DNA of 64,000 nt. Origin: Halichoerus grypus (lineage: Eukaryota; Chordata; Mammalia; Carnivora; Phocidae). Positions within the stretch are counted from its first letter, which is position 1; every line of letters starts with the position of its first letter. Positions 11,388 to 21,010 of the stretch are shown here, one piece after another. The DNA is taken from contig NW_027555024.1 of assembly GCF_964656455.1 (NCBI RefSeq), forward strand, positions 1 to 64,000, written 5' to 3'. The notes under the pieces were generated by a model, which saw only the letters and a list, made by a program, of their open reading frames with translations, searched no databases and was not told the origin of the DNA. Position numbers and translations under genes: made by a program.

Positions 11388-11517
11388 TTTTTTTTTTTCT
11401 TTTTTAGCAGTCCCCCCACTGAGCAAGTAGCCTGATGCAGGGTCCAATCCCAGGGCCCTGGGATCACGACCTGAGCTGAAGGCAGATGCTTAATCATCTG
11501 AGCCACCCAGGAACCCC
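11388..11517 (-). mobile_element. Can-SINE lacking most of its body
   Basis: Poly(T)-rich left end passes directly into CAGTCCCCCCACTGAGCAAG and the reverse head, so most of the CT-rich body is missing. Despite this it has a perfect target duplication GATAGCTCATTTTC at 11374-11387 and 11518-11531; the shortening therefore predates or accompanied insertion. Confidence 0.93.
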
Positions 11518-11680
11518 GATAGCTCATTTTCAAACTACAGAAAACCAAAGATAAAGAAAGAAAAACGTCAAAGAAGACATAGGGAAAAAACCCACCTTAC
11601 CTATATAGGAGCAGAGATAAGAATTATATCCAACTTCTCAGAAACCATGCAAACAAGAAGAGAATAAGATGAAACATTTA

Positions 11681-11896
11681 TTTTTTTTTTAATATTTTAT
11701 CTATTTATTTTAGAGAGAGTGTGTGTGCACGTGCACCCGCAGGGGTTGGGGGCAGAAGGAGAGGGAGAGAGAGTCTTAAGCAGACTCCAAGTTGAGTGCA
11801 GAGCTCCACACAGGGCTCAATCTCACAACCCTGAGATCATGACCTGAGCCAAAACCAGGAGTTGTCGCTTAAGTGACTGCACCATCCAGGCCCCTA
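11681..11896 (-). mobile_element. Can-SINE, older subfamily
   Basis: Body carries GTGTGTGCACGTGCACCC and GGGGGCAGAAGGAGAGGGAG, head diverged (GACTGCACCATCCAGGCCCC). Target GATGAAACATTTA before and GAATGAAACATTTA after (11668-11680, 11897-11910). Confidence 0.93.
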
Positions 11897-11934
11897 GAAT
11901 GAAACATTTAAAATGTCAAAACAAAAAAACCACT

Positions 11935-12071
11935 GGGGCGCCTAGGTGGCTCAGTCAGTTAAGCATCCAACTCGATATCAGCTCAGGTCTTGATCTCAGG
12001 GTCCTGAGTTCAAGGCCTGCATTGGGCTCGATGCTGCGCATGGAGCCTACTTAAAACAAACAAACAAACAA
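11935..12071 (+). mobile_element. Can-SINE, short form
   Basis: Head GGGGCGCCTAGGTGGCTCAG, then GGAGCCTACTTAAAACAAAC with (CAAA) repeats as tail. Sits in the ORF1 end of the L1. A short target AAAACCAC/AAATCACC can be discerned. Confidence 0.88.
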
Positions 12072-12675
12072 ATCACCAATCTTGAATTCCATAGCCTATG
12101 AATTATTCCTCAAAAGTGAAGGAGAAATGGGGGATTTTATCAGATGTGCAAAAGTGAGGCAATCTGTTGTGAGTAGACCTGCCTTGCAGATAATGTTAAA
12201 AAGAACTTCTCTAGAGAGAAGGAAAATGATATACTTCCAAAACCCAGAAAGCAAGAGTACTAGAGAAGGAATAAGTGAAGGCAAAATTTAAAACTTTATT
12301 TTTCTTATTCTTAATTGATCTAACAGATAACAAGTTGTTCAAAATAATAGTGACAACGCAATTATGTATGCTCACATATATGTATGCGTATATATACATG
12401 TATATGCTATATATAAATGAAATGAGTAAAAGCATGACACAAAAGACAGAAGGGAAGAATTAGGATTATATTTTGCTATTGTAAGGTACCTGCACTATCT
12501 GTGAAGCATAACAGTATTATTTGAAATAGTCTTGGATTAATTGGAAATGTATATTAAAAACTCTAGGAAAACCACTAATAAAAGTTAAAATGAAAAAAGT
12601 GTAACAGATACAGTAAGAAAGGAGAGAAAATGAAGTAATACAGTAAGTGCTCAAATAAAACCACAAAAGAAAACC

Positions 12676-14140
12676 TAAATATGAGACCTGAAACCATAAA
12701 ACTCTTAAAAGAAAACACAGGCAGTAATCTCTTGGACATTGGCCTTAGCAACATATTTATGGATATGTCTCCTCAGGGAAAGAAAACAAAAGCAAAAATA
12801 AACTATTGCAACTACACTAAAATAAAAAGCCTTTACACAGCAGAGGAAACAATCAACAAAACAAAAAGTCATCCCTACTGAATGGGAGAAGATATTTGCA
12901 AATGATATAACCAATAAGGGGTTAAGATCCAAAATATACAAAGCAGTTACACAAGTTAACACCAAAAAGATAATCCAATTAAAATGGGCAGAAGTTCTGA
13001 ATAGACATTTTTCCAAAGAAGACTACAGATGGCCAACAGACACATAAAAAGCTCAACATCACTAATCACCAGAAAAATGTAAATCAAAAGCATGAGACAC
13101 CACCTCATACCAGTGAGAATGGCCACTATCAAAATCACAAGAAATAACAAGTATTGGCAAAAACGTGGAAAAAAGAGAACCCTCATGCACATCTGGTGGC
13201 AATGTACACTGCAACCAGTGTAGAAAACAGTATAGAGGTTCCTCAAAAAATTAAAAAGAGAAATACCATATGACCTAGTAATTCCACTACTGGGTATCTA
13301 CCCAAAAAAGATGAAAACACTAATTTGAAAGATATATGCACCCTTATGTTTACTGTAGCATTATTTACAATAGCCAAGGTATGGAAGCAAGCCAGTGTCC
13401 ATCAATAGATGAACAGATAAAGAAGATGTAGTGTATATGTATATACAATGGAATATTACTCAGCCATAAAAAAGAATGAGTTCTTGACATTTATGACAAC
13501 ATGGATGGATCTAGAGGGTATTATGCTAAGTGTAATAAGTCAGAGAAAGACAAATACTATATGACTTTACTTATATGTGGAATCTAAAAAACAAAACAAA
13601 CGAACAAACAAACAAAAAACAGAAACAGACTCATAAATACAGAGAATAAACTGGTAGTTGCCAGAGGGCAGGGAGGTGGGGGGATGGGTAAAATAAGTGA
13701 AGGGGATTAAGATGTACAAACTTCCAGTTATATAATAAATAAGACGGGTGCCTGGGTGGCTTGGTTAAGCGTCTGCCTTTGGCTCAGGTCATAATCACAG
13801 GGTCCTGGGTCAAGTCCTGCATCAGGCTCCTAGCTCAGCAGGGAGTCTGCTTCTCCCTCTACCCCACTTCCTGCTTGTGCGCTCGCTCTCTCTCGCAAAA
13901 ATAAATAAATAAATAAAATCTTTTAAAAAATAAAATAAAAAAGTCACAGACTAAAAGTGCAGCATAGGAAATATAGTCAATAATATTGTAATGATGTTGT
14001 ATGGTGACAGGTGGTGTTTACACTTACCACGAAGAGCAATGAGTAATGTACAGAATTGTCAAATCAGTATGTTGTACACCTGAAACTAATATAATACTGC
14101 ATGTCAACTATATTTCAATAATAAAGATTTTTTTTAAAAA
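12676..14140 (+). mobile_element. Younger 5'-truncated L1 nested in the older L1
   Basis: Starts at the ORF2 C-terminal coding part (GAGACCTGAAACCATAAAAC) and runs through GAATAGACATTTTTCCAAAG, GGCCAACAGACACATAAAAA, GTATCTACCCAAAAAAGATG and AATGGAATATTACTCAGCCA to a 3' UTR with GTTGTACACCTGAAACTAAT and TATTTCAATAATAAAG. The older L1 resumes at 14141 exactly where it stopped (GAGTGAGACAAAAATAGGAA). Stop codons break every frame. The minus-strand frames 12705-13016 and 12956-13246 are antisense shadows. Confidence 0.88.
13746..13942 (+). mobile_element. Can-SINE inside the nested L1 3' UTR
   Basis: Head GGGTGCCTGGGTGGCTTGGTTAAGCG lacks about four bases in the A-box region. It separates CCAGTTATATAATAAATAAG from AGTCACAGACTAAAAGTGCA of one L1 3' UTR. 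This gives three nested levels: old L1, younger L1, SINE. Confidence 0.93.
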
Positions 14141-14349
14141 AAGAGAAAAAGAGTGAGACAAAAATAGGAACAAAGAACGTGGGCAATGAATAGAAAGCAG
14201 TAACATACATGGTAAATATTAATCAAGTTACTATAACTATATATATACTATAACTATAACATCAATAGTCTAAATACACAAACTAAAAGAGTGTCAGAAT
14301 AAATAAAAAAACAAGATCCAATTATATGTGGTCTACAAGAAAACCACTT

Positions 14350-14507
14350 TTTAAAAGACTATTTATTTTAGAGAGAGAGAGAGAGCACGCACATGAGCAG
14401 AGGGAGAGGATCTCAAGCAGACTCCCCACTGTGCGCAGAGCCCAACACAGGGCTCAATCTCATAACGTGAGGCTTGATCTCTCTCTCAAGATCATGACCT
14501 GAGCCAA
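14350..14507 (-). mobile_element. Can-SINE, head-truncated
   Basis: AGACTATTTATTTTAGAGAG, GA-rich body and ATCATGACCTGAGCCA, then the last part of the head (GAGCCACCCAGGCGCC) is missing. A block of GATA-like repeats (14508-14560) follows before the L1 resumes. Confidence 0.88.
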
Positions 14508-14562
14508 ATATATAGACAAATATATAGATTAGATATAGATAGATAATTATAGATAAATATAA
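14508..14562 (+). repeat. ATAG/ATA microsatellite
   Basis: Irregular TATAGA, AGATAGATA and TATAGATAAATATAAAG units between a truncated SINE and the resuming L1. It seems to have grown from an L1 stretch with AAATATAAAGACA. Confidence 0.8.
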
Positions 14563-14594
14563 AGACATATGTAAATTAAAAGTAAATGGATGGA

Positions 14595-14823
14595 GGGGTG
14601 CTGGGTGGCACAGTCAGTTGAGGAACCAACTCTTAGTTTCAGCTCAGGTCTGATCTCAGGGTTGTGAGATCGAGTCCCACGTTGGGCTCCATGCTTAGCA
14701 TGGAATCTGCTTGAATTTCTCTCTCCTTCTTCCTCTGCCCCTCCCCACTGTACTCTCTTAAAAAAAAAAAAACTTTAAAAATCTTTTAAAAATCTTAAAA
14801 AAAAAAATCTTAAAAAAAAAAAC
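14595..14823 (+). mobile_element. Can-SINE, older subfamily, with repeated AATCTTAAAA tail
   Basis: Head diverged (GGGGTGCTGGGTGGCACAG). The tail contains four AATCTT-type units separated by A-runs. Perfect 16-base target duplication AAAGTAAATGGATGGA at 14579-14594 and 14824-14839, cut within L1 ORF2. Confidence 0.96.
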
Positions 14824-14880
14824 AAAGTAAATGGATGGAAAAGATACACCATGCTAACACTAATCAAAAGAAAGTGGGAG

Positions 14881-15093
14881 GGGCACCTGGGTGGCTCAGT
14901 CGTTAAGCATCTGCCTTCGGCTCAGGTCATGATCCCAGTATACTGGGATCGAGCCCCACATCAGGCTCCCTGCTCAGTGGGGAGTCTGCTTCTCCCTCCC
15001 CCACTCCCCCAGCTGCGTTCCCTCTCTCGCTGTCTCTCTCAATGTCAAATAAATAAATAAAATCTTAAAAAAAAAAAAAAACTTAAAAAAAAA
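14881..15093 (+). mobile_element. Can-SINE, first of two at one target site
   Basis: Young-type copy (CGTTAAGCATCTGCCTTCGG). Target AAAGTGGGAG lies before it (14871-14880) and after it (15094-15103). The second copy is also used by the next SINE. Confidence 0.95.
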
Positions 15094-15105
15094 AAAGTGG
15101 GAGTA

Positions 15106-15301
15106 CGGGACGCCTGGGTGGTTCAGTCAGTTGAGCATTTATCTGCCTTCGGCTAGGGTCATGATCCGGGGGTCCTGGGATCAAGTCCAGCATTGGGCTC
15201 CTTGCTCAGCAGGAAGCCTGCTTCTCCCTCTGCCTGCTGTTACTCCTGCTTGTGCTCTCGCTGACAAATAAATAAATAAAATCTTAAAAAAAGAAAAAAA
15301 G
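15106..15301 (+). mobile_element. Can-SINE, second of two at one target site
   Basis: Head GACGCCTGGGTGGTTCAG, shortened body with TGCTCTCGCTGACAAATAAA. Target AAAGTGGGAGTA at 15094-15105 and 15302-15313. With the preceding copy this makes three copies of the same target word. Confidence 0.95.
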
Positions 15302-16625
15302 AAAGTGGGAGTAGCTATATTAATTTCAGACACAGTAGACTTCAGAGCAAGGAGAGTTATCAGAGATAAACAGGAGAATTACATAATGATAAAGGAATCA
15401 ACTCTCAAAAAGACACAACAATCCTTAACGTGTATGTACCTAACAAGGATGCATCAAAATACATGAGACAAAAACTGATAGAATTGCAAAGAAAAACAGA
15501 TAAGCCACTATTACAGCTGGAGACCTCAATACCCCTCTACCAGAAATGACAGATATGGAAGGCAGAAAAAACAGTAAGAATATAGTTGAATTCAACAGCA
15601 CAATCAATAAGCTGGGTATAATTGATATCTATCAACTACTTCATCCAACAATGGCAGAATACATATGGCTCTCAAGCTCACATGGAACATTCACCAACAT
15701 AGATCACATATTCAGGGCCATAAAATATACCTTAACAAATTTAAAAGATCAGAATTCATATAATGTCTCTTCTTAGACCACAATGAAATTAAACTAGAAA
15801 AAAAAAAACCAGAAAGAGAGAAAATCCCAAAATATTTGGAGATTAAACAATGCACTTCTAAATTATAAACAGGCCAAAGAAGTCCTAACCAATGGAATAA
15901 AACAAGAAAAAGAAATAAAAGGTATATAGACTGAAAAAGAAGAAATACAACTGTATTTGTTCACAGATGATGTGACTGTCTATGCAGAAACCCCCCCCAA
16001 AAAAAATCAGTAACAATGACAAAAACTCCTAGAATAATAAGTGATTATAGCAAGGTGTCAGGATACAAGATTAATATACAAAAGTCAATTGCTGTCCTAA
16101 AAATCAGCAATGTACAAGTGGAATTTGAAATTAAAAACATAATTTACATTAGCATCCCCCCAAAATGAAATACTTAGGTACAAATCTATTAAATATGTAA
16201 AGGATCCAAATGAGGAAAACTATAAAACTCTGATGGAAAAAAAAAAAAAAATCAAAGAACTAAATAAATGGCAAGATAATCCATATTCATGAATCAAGAA
16301 GACTCAATATTGTCAAGATGTCAGTTCTTCCCTACTTGATCTATAGAGTCAATACAATTCCAGCCAAAAGCCCAGCAAGTTATTTTGTGGATCTTGACAA
16401 AATGATTCTAAAGTTTATATGGAGAGGCAAAAACGCCATACTAGTCAACACAAGATTGTAGGAGATGAATAAAGTTGGAGGACTGATGCTACCAAACTTC
16501 AAGATTTACAATAAAGTTACACTAATCAAGAAAGGATGGTATTTGCAAAAAGAATAGACAAATAGATCAATGAGAAAGAATACAGAGCTATGAAACAGAC
16601 CCACATAAATATACATTCTTTAGAA

Positions 16626-17214
16626 TTAGATGAGTTTGTTAGTATTAATAACCAAATGTTTTTCATATACAAACCTTATCAAATGTAATAAATGTGGGTT
16701 TTCCACTAGCAGACTGACTAATTAAGTCATCAGTGGATTAATTTGGCAACTTTTATATTACTTTATATGATTAATCACCTCTATTTGTATATCACTCACT
16801 GTGCTATATTCTTCCTCCTAATCTAAACAATTTCTTCATTCAGATGCTAAGTCACTCAGATACAAGAATCATCACCTTCACAACCCTTGGATGCATTAAG
16901 AGGTGCCTTCATTTCTTACGCTAAGCATGCTTTGAAAACTCATCCATTCTAACACCTTCCATTAGATTTGTAAAGCTATTAAGAGTTAGGTTTTTAGTAT
17001 TTAACTAATGGATAATTTGTTTTTGGAATCCTATAGGAAAAAGGCTGGCTTTTTACTCACTACTGGTTCTTCTACCATAATTATTACATTTTTGCCAATT
17101 CTTTCCCCCCACCCCCTTCTGGTCATTTCTCTAGTCCTGCAAAATCTTACCCATCTGGCTTTACAGAGTCAGCTGTAAAATTAATTCAAAGAATCAAACA
17201 GATTCTCCACTCTA
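16626..17214. other. Unassigned AT-rich DNA
   Basis: After the L1 stops I see no repeat signature, no splice-framed open frame and no regulatory motif that can be supported. CpG is essentially absent. Confidence 0.5.
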
Positions 17215-17228
17215 AAATGCCCTTTTTA

Positions 17229-17438
17229 GGGGCGCCTGGGTGGCTCAGTCGTTAAGCGTCTGCCTTCGGCTCAGGTCATGATCCCAGGGTCCTGGGATCG
17301 AGCCCCGCATCGGGCTCCCTGCTCCGCGGGAAGCCTGCTTCTCCCTCTCCCACTCCCCCTGCTTGTGTTCCCTCTCTCGCTGTGTGTCTCTCTGTCAAAT
17401 AAATAAATAAAATTAAAAAAAATAAAATAAAATAAAAT
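17229..17438 (+). mobile_element. Can-SINE, young, near consensus
   Basis: Best-preserved copy in the window. The tRNA-like A box TGGCTCAGTCG (17241-17251) and B box GGATCGAGCCC (17295-17305), needed for RNA polymerase III, are intact. Body CTCCCACTCCCCCTGCTTGTG, then AAATAAATAAATAAAATT and (AAAAT) repeats. Target duplication AAAATGCCCTTTTTA/AAAATACCCTTTTTA flanks it. It retains several CpGs, another sign of youth. The TCTTT terminator seen in other copies is replaced by ATTAAAA here. Confidence 0.97.
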
Positions 17439-17453
17439 AAAATACCCTTTTTA

Positions 17454-17955
17454 AATCAAACTTATGTCTCCTCACTGAAAATTAGTCAACTCTGTTCATT
17501 CCTGTTCCACCAGTTAAAAAAAAAAAAATGCTGTTGAAAGTTATAAATTTCTGTGGACAATGCCACCAATTGATAGAAGGGTTCTAAGAAACACTTGGCA
17601 AAACTCCAGAAACCACAATGTACTTCACCCACTCATAAGGAAATGCACACTTTGTTTTTTTCACCATCACAATTTGGATTTAGAAAAATGTAGTGATACA
17701 ATCCTTAAAGAAATGTCAATATTTCTGCAGCCCAATTCTAACAAAATAAAATGTAAATGACAGTTGAGGAATAATTATTTCTGTACTAAGCCACAGAATG
17801 ACCTTTTTTTGTTTGTCTGTTTCACTGGTGTAATACCAGTAAAATCACTTACACTTATGCCTGTTCAACTGACATGCAAATGAACTTGTGAATGAGCACA
17901 TTCAAGAATCAAGTATCTTAACGTTAATGAATATTATGCACAATGAATAATCTTC
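17454..17955. other. Unassigned DNA
   Basis: Contains a 201-base chance frame (17560-17760) without recognisable domain. Nothing else supportable; some of it may belong to the L1-like 3' end that follows. Confidence 0.45.
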
Positions 17956-18110
17956 TTTAGAAAATTATAGATCAGTATCTTGATAGGGGTGTGGGTTACA
18001 ACAATGTGTACATTTTTCAAAACTGATTGGACTGTACAGATAAAACCTGTGCATTTCACTTTATATATATGTTGCCATATACATACATCATACATCAATT
18101 CTTAAATCTT
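17956..18110 (+). mobile_element. Old L1-type 3' terminus
   Basis: GGGGTGTGGGTTACAACAAT, GTACATTTTTCAAAACTGAT, GGACTGTACAGATAAAACCT and GTGCATTTCACTTTATATAT follow the typical last 150 bases of old L1 3' UTRs. The poly(A) end is eroded. Confidence 0.65.
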
Positions 18111-18408
18111 AGTAAGTTAGAATATGGAATGAGAAAAAGAAAAAAAAAATCCTGTGGGGTTGGATTAGAATTGGAGGTTATTTGTATAAACTAAAATTAT
18201 TTTTTTAATAATTTAAAAATGTATTTCCTAAATATGTTCACTGAAAGGGACTAGAAGCAATGACACCCAGTACCAATAAAAACGCCTAATGCCCAGATCT
18301 TGGTTCCTATATATTCTTTCTAGTTAATGCTAGGGGTGAGTTAACTGGTAACTGGAGATGACCATTTTCTCCCTGTCTCTTTACATGGCTGTGTCCTAAC
18401 TTCCCTTT

Positions 18409-18612
18409 TTTTTTTTTTTTAAGATTTATTTATTTTAGAGAGAGAGAGCAGGGGGAGGGGGAGCAGTAGAGGGAGAGGGAAAGAATCCTCAGGCAGACTA
18501 CCTGCTGAGTGTGCGGAGCCCAACAAGGGGCTCAATCCCAAGAGCCTGAGATCATGACCTGAGCCGAAATCAAGAGTTGGACACTTAAATGACTGAGCCA
18601 CCCAGGTGCCCC
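18409..18612 (-). mobile_element. Can-SINE, older subfamily
   Basis: Poly(T), AAGATTTATTTATTTTAGAG, body GAGCAGGGGGAGGGGGAGCA, head with AAATCAAGAGTTGGACACTT and GAGCCACCCAGGTGCCCC. Target TAACTTCCCTTTT before is matched by TCAATTTCCCTTTTT after. Confidence 0.94.
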
Positions 18613-19351
18613 TCAATTTCCCTTTTTATAAGGACACCCTTTTATAAGGACACACATTCTGAGGCACTAGCAGTATTTTATGAGGGAATAAATGGAATTT
18701 TATAGAGAAACTTTATAAGAAACAAGAAATTTGCATGGTCTTCAAGTATCTCCCCATAGAGAAACATAAACATTAGTTTTAATGGGGAAAACAGTAACTA
18801 TACCAATGGAGAAAATGGACATCTTGACCAGGCAATCAAAATTCGCATCACCAATGTAGGACAAGCATATTATGCCTCTGAATATGATACCCTGAGAAAG
18901 GACACATCATCATTTATGGAGAATTCGGGCCAGAGATGCATCACCTAAATCTAATAATGAAAAAATGTCAGATAACTCCAAATGGTGGAATATGGCATAA
19001 AATAACTGGCTTATATTCTTCAAAAATGTTAATGTCATACAAAATAAAAGATAACTACAGACCTGCTCCAAATTAAAGAGACATGAGAACTAAACACAGT
19101 ATGTGATCCCACATTCAATCCTCTACTACAGAAGGAAAAAAATCTAAAAAGAACTTACCTGAGACAACTGATGACACAGGTATAGAGATGTAGATTAAAG
19201 TAGTGTATCAATGTTAAATTTCCTGAATTTGATAATTTAAGCATGATTACATATGAGAATATCCTTGTTTCTGGAAAACAGAAACTGTAGCAGAAAGGGT
19301 CAAAGCCCATCATATATACAACTGTTACTCTCTCAAACAGTTCATGAAAAA

Positions 19352-19373
19352 TTGTGTGTGTGTGTGTGTGTGT
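19352..19373 (+). repeat. (TG)n microsatellite
   Basis: Eleven TG units inside the old L1-class 3' region, where related copies often carry a TG/TATA-rich stretch. Confidence 0.95.
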
Positions 19374-19544
19374 ATGGGAAGGTGAAGGAATGAGGGAGAG
19401 AATGAGAGAATGACACAAATGTGGAAAAATATAAAAAACTGACAAATCTAGGTAAGAATATAGAGGAGTTCATTATGCAATTCTTGCATCTTTTCTAAGT
19501 ATGAATTTCAAAATAAAAACAAAAATGAATTAAGTTCCTGTGTT

Positions 19545-19875
19545 GTAGTCCTAAGCCCCAGTACCTCAGAATGTGACCTTATTTGGAGACAGTGTCTTTG
19601 CAGAGGTCATCAAATTAAAATGATGTCATTAGAGGGGGCCCTACTCCAGTGTGACTGGTATCCCTATAAAAAGGGGAAATTTGACACAGACATGTCCAAA
19701 GGAGACAGGGAGAAAATGGCCATCTACAACCCCAGGAATGCTTGAGGCTACAAGAAGTTAAGGAAAGAGGTCTGGAACAGAGCCTTCCCCAGTGCCTTCA
19801 GAGAAAGCATGGCCCAGGCAACAACTTGATTTTGGATGTGAGCCTCCAGAACCAGGAGAAAATAATTTTTTGCTA
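19545..19875 (+). mobile_element. MaLR/MLT-like solo LTR fragment
   Basis: GTAGTCCTAAGCCCCAGTAC, CTCAGAATGTGACCTTATTT, GGTCATCAAATTAAAATGAT, CCTATAAAAAGGGGAAATTT, then GAGCCTCCAGAACCAGGAGA and AATAATTTTT in LTR order (TATA-like box, then polyadenylation-like AATAAT). The extreme 3' end is missing. The class assignment is from recall. Confidence 0.65.
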
Positions 19876-20252
19876 TTCTAAGCAGAAACAAAAAAACCAA
19901 AAGAATTAGAACAGCAATAAAACCACCTACAGAATATTATGCTAAAATAAAATACTTTTCACAGATTTCTGAGATATGTTTTCACCAAATGAAGATGTTA
20001 AAAAAACACAAATACTTGTATTCACTGTGTTTACCAAAGATTGAAGATATCATCAAACACCAACATTGTACTCTAAAACTGTGATATAAAAAAATTAACC
20101 AAACTCAATGCACTATCCCTAGAATACGTGCTTTTAATATAAACTAAATCCCAAATTGACAATATATTAAAACTGATTTAGCAAAGTTGTCATTAAAGAT
20201 CACATTATATATATTTTAAATCCCCCATTAGGATCAACAAAGTGTTAAAACT

Positions 20253-20278
20253 AAAAAAAAAAAAAAAAAAAAAAAAAA
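20253..20278 (+). repeat. Long poly(A) run
   Basis: About 26 consecutive A after AAGTGTTAAAACT and before GTTAAAGCTTG. It looks like the 3' tail of a retrotransposed sequence, but the 200 bases upstream are not recognised and no clear target duplication frames it. Confidence 0.7.
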
Positions 20279-20309
20279 GTTAAAGCTTGAATGGTTTAAG
20301 TATACAACA

Positions 20310-21010
20310 ATTAATTAGCTGTTTGTATATTAATAGAACAGTTTACAAAATATAATGGAAACATAATCTCACAATGGCACTTAAAAATATACTTCAAAAC
20401 TTTACTGAAAGTCAAAAAAAAGATTAATGAAAGAAGGTATGCCATTTTTTGAGTTAGAAAACTATACACTGTAAAAATGTCAGTTCTCTCCAAGTCAAGG
20501 TATGCCATTTTATGAGTTAGAAAACTATACACTGTAAAAATGTCAGTTTTCTCCAAATCAATCAATAAATGTTAACAGGCTTTTGAAAGGAATCAGACAA
20601 AAGGACTCTGAAGACATTTGGAAAAATAAACTTTGGAATATCCCACACTTTTGGAAAAAAAGGATTTACCTCACCAAGTATTAAAAAATAGTGAAAGCTA
20701 CATCAATATAAACAGTGTGATTCTACTATCAAGAGACAGATTATACGGAGACCAAGAGTAGATCCAGAAATACAGAATATAATAAAAGTGGCATCTCAAA
20801 TCAATAAAAGGTGTTGAGAGAACTTGCTAACCATTTGGGAAAAAACTTAAGTTGGATCCTTACCTCATGTAACAAAATTAATTCCAGATAAATAAAAGGT
20901 TAAAATGTAAAATAATACTGCAATGGGGAAGGAATTTCTAAGTTTGACATCAAAACTAGAAACCATAAAGGAAAGGCTGATGTAAATTTTTACTGGAGAT
21001 AACACTGAAT
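20310..21010 (+). mobile_element. Old L1 ORF2 3' part, decayed
   Basis: ACTGTAAAAATGTCAGTTCTCTCC type sequence near 20471, GACATTTGGAAAAATAAACT near 20609, CAATATAAACAGTGTGATTC near 20704, CTTAAGTTGGATCCTTACCT near 20846, AACAAAATTAATTCCAGATA near 20871 and AAACCATAAAGGAAAGGCTG near 20960 are in L1 ORF2 order. All frames are broken. It contains a local 63-bp tandem duplication. Confidence 0.75.
20434..20559 (+). repeat. 63-bp tandem duplication
   Basis: Unit 1 is 20434-20496 and unit 2 is 20497-20559, starting AAGGTATGCCATTTT and ending TCTCCAA(G/A)TC. They differ at three positions. The surrounding old L1 has only one such unit in its normal structure, so the duplication arose after insertion. 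Confidence 0.95.

Larger units (their letters stand above)
10100..16625 (+). mobile_element. Degraded L1 (L1M-type) with ORF1, inter-ORF and ORF2 segments
   Basis: An ancient L1 spread over 6.5 kb by later insertions. ORF1-like sequence runs from about 10340 to 11660 (GAAGAGACAGAGTAAGCATCAGAACC region near 10400, then ACCACAGATCCAGGAAGTTC near 11313). The ORF1 3' and inter-ORF part is at 12080-12675 (CAAAAGTGAAGGAGAAAT, GTAGACCTGCCTTGCAGA). ORF2 resumes at 14141 with CATGCTAACACTAATCAAAAG and continues through an endonuclease-like stretch near 15600-15720 whose translation contains GIIDIYQLLHP and IDHIFRAIK. All frames are broken. The reverse-transcriptase core is missing: near 15878 sequence jumps from the endonuclease end to the part downstream of the polymerase centre. 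The 3' UTR is absent, so it is truncated at both biological ends of ORF2. Confidence 0.85.
18230..19535 (+). mobile_element. Ancient L1-class 3' region, split by a Can-SINE
   Basis: Left part TTCACTGAAAGGGACTAGAA resembles the segment at 8858-8920 in the HAL1-like element (TTCACTGAAAAGACCTAGAA). The right part runs AAGAGACATGAGAACTAAAC, GTATGTGATCCCACATTCAA, TAGTGTATCAATGTTAAATT, AAAATTGTGTGTG and GCAATTCTTGCATCTTTTCT to AATTTCAAAATAAAAAC, matching my recall of a common old L1 3' UTR. The subfamily is uncertain. Confidence 0.6.
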
